NCBI RefSeq assembly: GCF_011170065.1
Contig: NZ_BLLH01000002.1
Coordinates: 62,001-126,000, forward strand
DNA from: Pseudolactococcus insecticola
GTDB taxonomy: Bacteria > Bacillota > Bacilli > Lactobacillales > Streptococcaceae
Reading direction: 5' to 3'
Length of the DNA: 64,000 nucleotides
The notes under the pieces are model-generated. The model saw nothing but the letters and a program-made list of their open reading frames with translations. It was not told the DNA's origin and searched no databases. The position numbers and the translations under genes are program-made. Each line of letters starts with the position of its first letter. Positions within the stretch are counted from its first letter, which is position 1. Positions 9,075-16,617 of this stretch are shown here, piece after piece.

Positions 9075-9833
9075 CTAAGCCTCTTTCGTTTCTTTCTTAT
9101 ATACTTCGTCAAGAATGTCTTGCGTCACACTGCTAGAGGGACCATCAAACACGATTCTACCCTTTTTAACCGCGATAATCCGATCTGTATACTCAAGCGC
9201 AAGCTCCACATGGTGAATGTTGATTAGCACCGTTTTATTGAGCTCTTTATTAATCCGTTTGAAGTCATCCATGACCTCACGCGCAGTAACAGGGTCAAGT
9301 GCTGCAACAGGTTCATCCGCAAGGAGAATCTCAGCATCTTGCGCCAATGCACGCGCAAGCGACACACGCTGCTGTTGACCGCCAGAAAGCTGATCTGCAC
9401 GGATATAAGCTTTATCCAAAATGCCAACACGATTAAGTGCATCCAAAGCTTTTAGTTTATCTTCTTTAGAAAAAATGCCAAAAAGCACCTTGATAAATGG
9501 CAGTTCAGGCACACGAGAGCTCAGCACGTTTCGAATCACTGACACCCGTGGCACAAGGTTATAAGATTGGAAAATCATGCCAACATTTTTACGAAAAGTC
9601 CGCAGATCCTTGCCTTTTAGTTTAGCAACATTTGTCTCGTTGACAATTAAAGTGCCTTCTGTGACAGTATTTAGACCATTTATCGTCCGAATCAAGGTTG
9701 ATTTACCAGCACCCGACGTCCCGATAATGCCGATAAACTCGCCTTGTTCAATTTCAAGATTGACCTGATCTAGCCCACGTACCCCATTGGGATAAACTTT
9801 TGACACATTTTCAAATTTAATCATTTCGTTCAT
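9075..9833 (-). CDS. phnC: Phosphonate ABC transporter ATP-binding protein PhnC
   Basis: ATPase subunit of the phn importer, 252 residues. Walker A GTSGAGKST near residue 38, signature LSGGQQQRVS, Walker B ILLADEPVAALDP and the switch histidine in INIHHVE are all intact. Two starts are possible: the ATG at 9833 has AAAGGA only 2 bp away, and the ATG at 9824 (MIKFENV, like other PhnC proteins) has it 11 bp away. The outer one is reported. A partial terminator separates it from phnD upstream. Confidence 0.94.
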   Translation of the reverse strand: MNEMIKFENVSKVYPNGVRGLDQVNLEIEQGEFIGIIGTSGAGKSTLIRTINGLNTVTEGTLIVNETNVAKLKGKDLRTFRKNVGMIFQSYNLVPRVSVIRNVLSSRVPELPFIKVLFGIFSKEDKLKALDALNRVGILDKAYIRADQLSGGQQQRVSLARALAQDAEILLADEPVAALDPVTAREVMDDFKRINKELNKTVLINIHHVELALEYTDRIIAVKKGRIVFDGPSSSVTQDILDEVYKKETKEA

Positions 9834-9864
9834 ATTCCTTTAGTTGTACTTGTGTTAATACAAG

Positions 9865-9899
9865 AAAACAAACAGTCAACAAGATCGACTGTCTGTTTG
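9865..9899 (-). terminator. Intercistronic hairpin between phnD and phnC
   Basis: An imperfect stem (CAAACAG...CTGTTTG with an internal mismatch) followed by TTTTCTT on the minus strand. Such partial terminators after a binding-protein gene usually give the binding protein higher expression than the membrane subunits. Confidence 0.55.
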
Positions 9900-9916
9900 C
9901 GTTGATTAGACAAGTA

Positions 9917-10966
9917 TTATTTATTGTCTTGCATCAATTTTTCAGCTGCGAATTCTGCTTTATAGTCAGATTCTTTAGCATCTTTGTAGCCTTCGTGTGA
10001 GTAAACAGCGATGATTTTTTTACCTTCATCTGTTTTTGCAAGGTTTTTGATCGATGTTGCAAGCGCTTTTTTGAAGTCACTTGTCATGATTTTTGATTCT
10101 TTTGAAACCAAGATGGCATCATTGTAAATGGCTGGTGTAACACCAATAACGTTTGTTTCTGCCCAGATAGATTCTTTTTGACCGTATGTTGTTGTCCAAG
10201 CATCTGCAAAGTCACGACGTGCATCTGCATACATTGGCAAAACATCGATTTGACCTGAAGCAAGACGAGCTAGACCAGATCCGTAAGAGTCGATTGTGAC
10301 AGTGTGCGTCAAATCAGTCACATTGTGCTTGAAGTTTTTGTTCAACCAAAGTGATGGATAGACATAACCTGCTGCAGATGTTGTTGAAGAAAGTCCCCAG
10401 TTAGCATCTTTGAGATCATCCCAAGTCAATTTTTCACCCGCATTGATCTTCTTAGCAAGTGCTTGACCTTTGGCAGAAGGACCTGTTACGAGGATTGAGC
10501 GGTAGCTTGTCACTTGTTTAGTCGTTGGTTCAGTGGGTTTGCCATCGTTCCAATCTTTTGCATTGCTGCTATCTTTGTTAAGACCAGCACGTGTCGCAGT
10601 CAAGATGACATCTGTGTCATCTTTGTACATCGCATAAGTTGAGCCTGGTACGCCGTAGCCGACATCAGCAGATCCTGAAGCCAATGCTTCACCGACAGCT
10701 TCAAAGTTAGTCCCAATTGTCACATCAACTTTTTTAACTGTGTAGCCTTGTTTTTTCAGCTCTGTTTTGAGAACTGATTCCAATGGCTTCGTAGCTGTTG
10801 TGATGTCATCAGGATTTTTTGACGGTACAAATGAGATTTTCAAATCATCAATTGTTTTGCTGTCAGATTTTGATGCGTCTGATTTGTTGCCACATGCAGC
10901 AAGTGCTGCAACACCAAATAAAGCGACACCAGTCGTTGCGAGAACACGTTTAAGTCCTTTTTTCAT
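9917..10966 (-). CDS. phnD: Phosphonate/phosphate-ester ABC transporter substrate-binding lipoprotein PhnD
   Basis: Extracellular binding lipoprotein, 349 residues. A signal peptide of 24 residues ends in lipobox LAAC with the lipidated Cys at 25. The mature part matches PhnD/PtxB-like type 2 periplasmic binding proteins (SFVPSKNP near the start; GSADVGYG and STTSAAGYVYPSLWL inside). It is the first gene of phnD-phnC-phnE-phnE-nucleotidase. Upstream a TATAAT box lies about 60 bp before the ATG. Phosphate starvation control is plausible, but no clear PhoP box was found. Confidence 0.93.
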   Translation of the reverse strand: MKKGLKRVLATTGVALFGVAALAACGNKSDASKSDSKTIDDLKISFVPSKNPDDITTATKPLESVLKTELKKQGYTVKKVDVTIGTNFEAVGEALASGSADVGYGVPGSTYAMYKDDTDVILTATRAGLNKDSSNAKDWNDGKPTEPTTKQVTSYRSILVTGPSAKGQALAKKINAGEKLTWDDLKDANWGLSSTTSAAGYVYPSLWLNKNFKHNVTDLTHTVTIDSYGSGLARLASGQIDVLPMYADARRDFADAWTTTYGQKESIWAETNVIGVTPAIYNDAILVSKESKIMTSDFKKALATSIKNLAKTDEGKKIIAVYSHEGYKDAKESDYKAEFAAEKLMQDNK

Positions 10967-11134
10967 GAAAGTTTAATACCCCTTAATGTATTAGAATTTT
11001 TGTTACTTGTTCATTATACACCTTTTTTAACAGTATTTATTGAATTTACCAAAAATTTACAAAAAAGTCTTCAAACGTTCGTATTTTTTACAATTATTAA
11101 ACATTTTCCGTCATAAACTACCGTATTATCCATC

Positions 11135-14100
11135 TCACAGCATCTCTTTCACTTTTGTTTCAATAAAGGTAATTTCATGATCATCAAGTCCGTATTTTTG
11201 ATAGAGAAATTGGTCAATTTCTGGAATTGATTTTTCCCATGGGATGTCTGAGTTTGCTGTGAAGTCTTGGAGAGGGACTTTTTGCCATGTATTTTGGGGA
11301 TTATGCTGAGTAATTTTCAAAATTCCAAGTAGACTCCTTGCAAACTTTGTTTTGACATAACTCAATAAATTTTCTGCTTCTAATTCTGTATCAAAAGCGC
11401 CAATAGAAATAAAGGTTGGCGTTGCAGAAGTGAGTGGCGTACCGATGAGCGGCGTACCGATGAGCGGCGTACTGAGAACTTCTCCAATTGCTCCACTACC
11501 ATTTGATTCAGGAACAAATACTTTGTATTTTTCAATATTATTTGATTTTTCATAGCGAGGTGCCATATATTTCTTTTGAATCCAGCGATAAACTCGTTTA
11601 GATTGATAAAGTCCGAGTATTTTATAATAATTATCTTTATCTGCAGGTTCTTCCTTCAAGAAAACAGCATCCAATGATTCAAAAGTAGATGATTTTAATT
11701 CATATTCTTCATTTGCACTCAAAGTTGTAACATCTGGATACTTTATCTGTATCTGTGCAAGCCTCATTCGGACTGTCTCTGGATAATCTTTTAAAAATTC
11801 ATCGTTAAATTTCAAATCCGAACGCCCGCCAAAAATAATCGAAGGTAAATTTTTGTCTAGATTATCTTCAAATTTTCTAGATAAACCATTTAAAATTGGG
11901 TCTGGAACAAAAGTCTTAATTGCTCCAAAATCTTTTTTAGAGTCTCTATATAAAACAGCAACCCCACCTTTTATATCTGTATTTGAAAAAATTTCACTAG
12001 AATTTTGAGCAAAATATTCAACTTTTAGATGTTTATCATTGAGCATTTTTTGATTCCAAGGTTTCGGAGTCAAACCTCCATTAAACAAGAATCTCGCTGG
12101 TGTAATCAAACAATATTTATCTGCAATCTTTTCTGCTACATCATAAAAATAATGATAGAGAGCTTCCCCTTTATTATTATTTGCCTGATTTTCCTGATAA
12201 GGCGGATTGCCAATCACAACATCAAATTTCATATTATCAAACACCTCTTCAACTTTTTCCTTGCCTTTTTCTGGACTTTTTTTAATCGTTTCAACAAAAT
12301 CATCAATATAGGCAACATTCATCTCAAAATCTCGATAGCCCGCAAGTGTCCGTTCGGTAATCGTTTTCGCCATTGGCGTTTTGGCAATCGCATAGATATT
12401 TTCTTTGAGAATTTTTCGATAAACTTTATCTGCCTCAAAATGACTGTCATTATTGGCATTAACTTGATTGTAATATAGACTTATTGCGACATGAAGTGGA
12501 TAGAGTCCTGTTTTAGTATTAATTTCCAGTATTTCACTTTCTGGTTGATAGATAGCTTTTGTATCAGCTTGCTCTACCCAATGCAAATTAGAAACAGCGC
12601 CATCAGTCGATGACTTAAAATCATCATCATAGAAATTCACACCCCCAATCGTTTTAACAAGTTGCAGATTGACCACACGCCATGGTGTCAAAACCGTTTC
12701 TTTATCGGGATTTTTAAAGCTAGAAAAAAGTTCAGCGATACGTTCAGCACGCTCGATAAAGTCCAATTTATCATAGGATTTAGCACGTTGACGAATTAAT
12801 CTTCCTGCCTCGATAAAGACTTCCGCATCATAGTACTGGGAAATGTCCTTAAACATGCCTTTAGTAAATCCCTTAGGCATAAATTCTTGCCAAGACTTAT
12901 CATCCACTTGTTTCGTAAAATCTGCTATCGTAATATCTTTTGACAGCTCAACTTGCATGCCGTAAATCATCATCGGAATACGGATAGAGACGCCACGTAA
13001 GATAGAAATCATGGTTTTGCGCTGTTTTTTAGCAGCATTGATTTTCTCTATCAGTTCCTTTTCTTCTTTAGTCCGCTTGCGTGCTGTTTTTTGCTTAGCT
13101 TTTTCTCCCTTATCGTATTCTTCATCAGTCAAGCCATTGTCAGCAATCACGATGTCAGATCCTTTTTTCTGTCCTTGCGTTTTGCCGACAATCGTACTCA
13201 GATTTTTAAACATCTCAGCATCGCCTGCTGTCAAGGTCAGCAATTTATCATTATAGAGACTATCATCTTCAAAACCAGAACGGACGGCTTTCTCAGCATA
13301 GACCTTTTTAAGCTGTGTCAGCATACTATCAACATTAAAAGTTTTCATACCAGTATCAGAACTACCCAGAATCGGCATAAAGTTCAGAAAACGTGTCATG
13401 GCATCTTTTTGTTCTTGGGTGTTTTTCTTACCAACACCCGAGTTGATTTGCGCACTTTCAGCCATAACGGACAAGGCACGGTCAGGTGCAAAATCAAAGA
13501 TATAACAATTTTTCTTCATGCCTAATTTTTCATGAGAAAATGGTGTCTGTGCTCGAAAGGCTGCCTGAAGATAATTCATGGCGCTAGTCGTATTTGACAA
13601 GAAAAATACTGCTGTCCACTCAGGAATATTCACGCCTGTTGTCAATTTACGTACAGTCAACGTAATCGTCTTGGTTTGGCTAGGGTCTTTTGTAATCGCA
13701 TTTCTAACCTTATCCAAATCGTTTTGACTAGCTACTTCATCATCGCCGTCTTTCACAACATTGATAATGTCATACTCCTGCCCAAAAATCCGATGCGCTT
13801 TCAAACATTTTTCAAACGCTGTCGCCTCTTTGATACCTGGCAATAACCAAAGTGTGTGTCTTAATTCCTCACGATATTCTGGTGTTGAAAATGGATAATT
13901 TGATAACTTGTCTGGATTAGTCAGATTATCCAAAAAAGCCGTCACGTCATTAAAATGTACCAAATCACCATTATCATCTACCTTAAAAAATTCTCGGAAG
14001 TTAAAGGCTTTTGATTCATCTGCATAATGTTCTTTATCCTTCATATCAAAAGTGAACATCGAGACCTTGGGCAAGCCTTCGTAAGGATTAGGTTTATCTG

Positions 14101-15535
14101 GACTTTCAAGCGACCATTTGAGTTTCGCCGTCTGCTCCATGGTATAATCCCATGTATAAACTTGGTCCTCTTCGTATTGGTCAAGGAGGTTAAAGGGCGT
14201 GCCTGAAAGCTCAAGCGTTTTTGTCTTATCTTTTTTTAGTGTTTTTAAAACCTCTTTTGCAAGCGCCGTTTGCGTGCCTTCATGAGCTTCATCAACAATA
14301 ATCAAATCCCAGTCAATATCTGAAAACTGCCCAAGATTGGTTTGTCCATCGTCATGCCTAAGTAACTGGATAGAGGCAAAATAAATAAAGGGTTGGTTAC
14401 CTGTTTTGAGTTTTTCTAAACGTTCACCTTTATCATCTGAACCGAACAAATATCCCGAATCTGCCATTTTCATCTTGTTGAAATCTTCAAACCATGAATC
14501 TGAGACAACAGGACGGTGGGTCATAATCAGTACTTTTTGAAATTGCTCTTCTTTTACCAGTTGCAAAGCAGTCAGCGTTTTCCCAAAGCGCATTTTGGCA
14601 TTCCAAAGCATTTTGTCCTTTTTCTTAAAGGATTTTTTAGTTTTCGCAACCGCAGCATCTTGCTCAGGACGCAGTGTAATGTCATATTCTGATTTTGCCT
14701 CAGCAATTCCTTGAAGTGCTGATTTTCCCTCTTTAACAGCTTTTATAGCTGATTTTGCCGTTTCAAGATCAACATGATAAAACTCATTTCCTTGACCAAA
14801 TTCTTTTGGACTATATCCAGAACGTTTTAATACTTCATGAACATCGTAATCTCTAAAAAAGCGCTTTTCTATTTTAGAGTACGCAAGTTCTGCCCAATGA
14901 ATGGTGTAAGGTACTCCCGCCCTATTCATATAAGCACGAACTGTATTATCTGCGGCTTTTTGCAAATCTTTACTATTACGAGACTGGTCAATTTCAAAAT
15001 CTTCTATTGAGGCATCACCAATTTTTTCGTAGCCATCATAATTCGACCAGTTACCACTTTGAATATAAATTAGTTTTCTCTCAGCAGTTTGATAACGTTT
15101 TTCAGCCTCTGGCTCTAAAAAATCCAAATAAGCTGTTTGAATATCTGTATCTGTATATCTCTTAACATACCAAACAAGAATAATAAAGATTTGTTTAAGC
15201 GCTTTTAAAGCATTTTCCTTTGTCGCTTCTTGTGAATTAATTACATGAGTTGCTTTATTTCCTTTTCCCTTAATACTATAAAATCCGTCTAAAATATAAG
15301 ATTCGATATCAGTTTGTTTGAGTTCAGAGAGACAAACACTGAACGTCGAACGTTCAGGCAAAATTATATTTTCCTGTTCCGCAGTAGAAAATGCAACTTT
15401 TTCAGCCATTTTTCGGACTCTAAACAATGTGCCCTCATAATCTTTTTGGGTATAATTTTGTTCAGCAAGATTGGCTGTTTCAAAAAGAATAGCTGTGTCC
15501 GTCTCAACCATCAAAAATTCAAAATTTGATGTCAT
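11135..15535 (-). CDS. Large restriction-modification protein: DUF4145-like, DEAD/DEAH helicase and Eco57I-like N6-adenine methylase fusion
   Basis: 1466-residue fusion. The N-terminal 20-130 region resembles DUF4145 domains of HsdR-like proteins. The SF2 helicase follows: LRPEQ near 285, an unusual Walker A (AKMRFGKT) near 312, VDEAHEG near 415, SGTPFN as motif III, TTGVNIPEW near 630 and FRAQTP near 660. A lysine-rich linker leads to a methylase region with a degenerate motif I (EINTKTGLYPL near 1003) and a clear motif IV NPPY near 1110. A C-terminal target-recognition-like part carries a pentapeptide repeat near 1353-1368. I do not see a nuclease motif by eye. The gene starts 1 bp after the small methylase subunit with a GGAGGG ribosome site. 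Probably a type ISP/IIG-like or type I-like restriction enzyme. Confidence 0.85.
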   Translation of the reverse strand: MTSNFEFLMVETDTAILFETANLAEQNYTQKDYEGTLFRVRKMAEKVAFSTAEQENIILPERSTFSVCLSELKQTDIESYILDGFYSIKGKGNKATHVINSQEATKENALKALKQIFIILVWYVKRYTDTDIQTAYLDFLEPEAEKRYQTAERKLIYIQSGNWSNYDGYEKIGDASIEDFEIDQSRNSKDLQKAADNTVRAYMNRAGVPYTIHWAELAYSKIEKRFFRDYDVHEVLKRSGYSPKEFGQGNEFYHVDLETAKSAIKAVKEGKSALQGIAEAKSEYDITLRPEQDAAVAKTKKSFKKKDKMLWNAKMRFGKTLTALQLVKEEQFQKVLIMTHRPVVSDSWFEDFNKMKMADSGYLFGSDDKGERLEKLKTGNQPFIYFASIQLLRHDDGQTNLGQFSDIDWDLIIVDEAHEGTQTALAKEVLKTLKKDKTKTLELSGTPFNLLDQYEEDQVYTWDYTMEQTAKLKWSLESPDKPNPYEGLPKVSMFTFDMKDKEHYADESKAFNFREFFKVDDNGDLVHFNDVTAFLDNLTNPDKLSNYPFSTPEYREELRHTLWLLPGIKEATAFEKCLKAHRIFGQEYDIINVVKDGDDEVASQNDLDKVRNAITKDPSQTKTITLTVRKLTTGVNIPEWTAVFFLSNTTSAMNYLQAAFRAQTPFSHEKLGMKKNCYIFDFAPDRALSVMAESAQINSGVGKKNTQEQKDAMTRFLNFMPILGSSDTGMKTFNVDSMLTQLKKVYAEKAVRSGFEDDSLYNDKLLTLTAGDAEMFKNLSTIVGKTQGQKKGSDIVIADNGLTDEEYDKGEKAKQKTARKRTKEEKELIEKINAAKKQRKTMISILRGVSIRIPMMIYGMQVELSKDITIADFTKQVDDKSWQEFMPKGFTKGMFKDISQYYDAEVFIEAGRLIRQRAKSYDKLDFIERAERIAELFSSFKNPDKETVLTPWRVVNLQLVKTIGGVNFYDDDFKSSTDGAVSNLHWVEQADTKAIYQPESEILEINTKTGLYPLHVAISLYYNQVNANNDSHFEADKVYRKILKENIYAIAKTPMAKTITERTLAGYRDFEMNVAYIDDFVETIKKSPEKGKEKVEEVFDNMKFDVVIGNPPYQENQANNNKGEALYHYFYDVAEKIADKYCLITPARFLFNGGLTPKPWNQKMLNDKHLKVEYFAQNSSEIFSNTDIKGGVAVLYRDSKKDFGAIKTFVPDPILNGLSRKFEDNLDKNLPSIIFGGRSDLKFNDEFLKDYPETVRMRLAQIQIKYPDVTTLSANEEYELKSSTFESLDAVFLKEEPADKDNYYKILGLYQSKRVYRWIQKKYMAPRYEKSNNIEKYKVFVPESNGSGAIGEVLSTPLIGTPLIGTPLTSATPTFISIGAFDTELEAENLLSYVKTKFARSLLGILKITQHNPQNTWQKVPLQDFTANSDIPWEKSIPEIDQFLYQKYGLDDHEITFIETKVKEML
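11431..11475 (-). repeat. Three in-frame copies of a 15-bp tandem repeat in the restriction gene
   Basis: Copies at 11431-11445, 11446-11460 and 11461-11475 are nearly identical and encode repeated LIGTP-type pentapeptides in the C-terminal, target-recognition-like region. Because the unit is a multiple of 3, slippage would change protein length by 5 residues without breaking the frame. This resembles the short amino-acid repeats in type I HsdS that alter spacing specificity. Confidence 0.85.
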
Positions 15536-16219
15536 TTACTTTCCCTCCAATTGGTAAACTTTCTGTATATCAATGATTGTTGCTATTTTTTTCTTTTGTT
15601 TAGTATCGTCGCCCTCTAGGTCAAATAAACTTAATTGTCCCTCTGGAATGCCTGATTCTAAAGTAATTTTCTCATTTAACAATTCCGCAAAAGAAAATTC
15701 AACTCTTTCCACTTTGCTTGCACTTCCCTTGACTCGTCGCCACTCATTAAATAAGATAGGCGCACCGGTTTCGGGATGACACTTTGTTAAAGTATTACCA
15801 CGAACAATATTTTTTTGGATAAGAAAATTAGCGGACTTATAGATGTCTTTTCTACTACTCAATTTCTGACCAAATGTTTCTTCATACCAATCTAAATAAT
15901 AAAGAAACAACCGATAACGAGCAATCTCAAGATTATCTGCCAAAAATTCAATACCATAAATAGATGACAAAGCAAAAAGTGATTTTGTTTGCCAATATTT
16001 TGAACTGAAAGTCTCTTTAACACCTACTAATTTTCGCTTTAAAATCGCTACAAGAAAATTTCCATCTCCTGCTGCTGGCTCTAAAAATGTTTTCGTCACA
16101 TCGTAAGTGTCTTCTTTCACACCTTGAGTATCCAACATCTTCTCAACCATCCAACTGGGCGTGAAAACTTCTCCATGTTTTTGAACACGGTGCTTACTTT
16201 TAATTAGACGTTCATTCAT
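15536..16219 (-). CDS. Small N6-adenine methyltransferase-like subunit (motifs X and I only)
   Basis: 227-residue protein with the N-terminal part of a gamma-type N6-adenine DNA methylase. The motif X region HGEVFTP is at residues 15-21 and the SAM-binding motif I FLEPAAGDGNFL at 45-56. The catalytic motif IV (NPPY) is absent; it is instead present in the adjoining large protein, so the two may assemble one active site. The ATG at 16219 (MNERL) is chosen because the upstream GTG at 16243 lies inside a hairpin. The ribosome site GGTG is weak. It is the first gene of the restriction operon. Confidence 0.8.
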   Translation of the reverse strand: MNERLIKSKHRVQKHGEVFTPSWMVEKMLDTQGVKEDTYDVTKTFLEPAAGDGNFLVAILKRKLVGVKETFSSKYWQTKSLFALSSIYGIEFLADNLEIARYRLFLYYLDWYEETFGQKLSSRKDIYKSANFLIQKNIVRGNTLTKCHPETGAPILFNEWRRVKGSASKVERVEFSFAELLNEKITLESGIPEGQLSLFDLEGDDTKQKKKIATIIDIQKVYQLEGK

Positions 16220-16230
16220 ATGAGAGCACC

Positions 16231-16263
16231 AAAAAAGTCGCACTCTTGAGAGTACGACTTTTT
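16231..16263 (-). terminator. Terminator-like hairpin in the leader of the restriction operon
   Basis: Minus-strand stem of 15 pairs (AAAAAGTCGTACTCT with its complement, one G-U pair) and a CAAG loop, followed by six T. It lies between the restriction promoter and the first start codon, only 12 bp before the ATG at 16219. It would stop most transcripts unless prevented, so it may act as an attenuator. Confidence 0.7.
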
Positions 16264-16295
16264 ATTAAAATATGACGAAAAAACGTAAAATTTAC

Positions 16296-16337
16296 GCTGT
16301 TGGCTGTTGGCTGTTGGCTGTTGGCTGTTGGCTGTTG
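16296..16337. repeat. Six perfect copies of a 7-bp repeat (GCTGTTG) at the restriction promoter
   Basis: Six uninterrupted GCTGTTG units (CAACAGC on the transcribed strand) begin 2 bp after the -10 box and cover the predicted start site and early transcript of the restriction operon. Heptamer tracts are prone to slipped-strand mispairing, so copy number may vary between cells. Confidence 0.9.
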
Positions 16338-16338
16338 A

Positions 16339-16366
16339 ATTGTATCACTTTATTTCTCCATGTCAA
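16339..16366 (-). promoter_or_regulatory. Promoter of the restriction-modification operon
   Basis: TTGACA at 16366-16361, a 16-bp spacer and TACAAT at 16344-16339 on the minus strand. The predicted start near 16332 falls inside the heptamer repeat. It diverges from the tracrRNA promoter, with 86 bp between the two -35 boxes. Confidence 0.8.
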
Positions 16367-16452
16367 GTATTTACTAATTTAATTATATCATTTTATCATT
16401 CGAAAGTGATTGGCAAATTGCACGTCCGTATTCTCATCAGCTGAGCTTATTC

Positions 16453-16481
16453 TTGACACCAGACAGCATTTTTGAGATAAT
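16453..16481 (+). promoter_or_regulatory. Promoter of the tracrRNA gene
   Basis: TTGACA at 16453-16458, exactly 17 bp, then GATAAT at 16476-16481. The predicted start is near G16488, immediately before the anti-repeat. Confidence 0.85.
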
Positions 16482-16487
16482 GATTTT

Positions 16488-16576
16488 GTTGGAGGCATTC
16501 AATTCAACACAGCGAGTTAAAATAAGCTAAATGCGTAACCACTCGAAAGAGTCGTCCTGTCATCGGGACTTTTTTT
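16488..16576 (+). ncRNA. Orphan type II-A tracrRNA (about 89 nt)
   Basis: Trans-activating CRISPR RNA of the Streptococcus type II-A kind, which pairs with CRISPR repeats and is bound by Cas9. The parts appear in the right order. An anti-repeat at 16488-16513 holds GGAGGCATTCAA and CAACACAGC. The core AGCGAGTTAAAATAAG at 16511-16526 is the same as I recall for the S. thermophilus CRISPR3 tracrRNA. A short nexus (GC...GC, 16526-16534) follows. Hairpin ACTCGAAAGAGT (16541-16552) corresponds to ACTTGAAAAAGT of S. pyogenes. A final 6-bp hairpin at 16554-16569 is followed by seven T (terminator). The length matches the short S. pyogenes form. Promoter and terminator are intact, so it should be transcribed. 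No cas9, cas1, cas2, csn2 or CRISPR array is in this window. Confidence 0.9.
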
Positions 16577-16581
16577 GTACC

Positions 16582-16607
16582 AAAAAATAAGGCTTTTCGC
16601 CTTATTT
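16582..16607 (-). terminator. Terminator of the ABC-F gene
   Basis: Stem AAATAAGGC with its complement around a GAAAA-type loop, followed by T on the minus strand. It converges with the tracrRNA terminator, with about 6 bp between them. Confidence 0.8.
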
Positions 16608-16617
16608 CTTTATTTCT

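Noticed and set aside
16219-16243. GTG start eight codons upstream of the small methylase ATG
   Set aside because: It lies in the stem of the leader hairpin and has no ribosome site; the ATG at 16219 is a better start.
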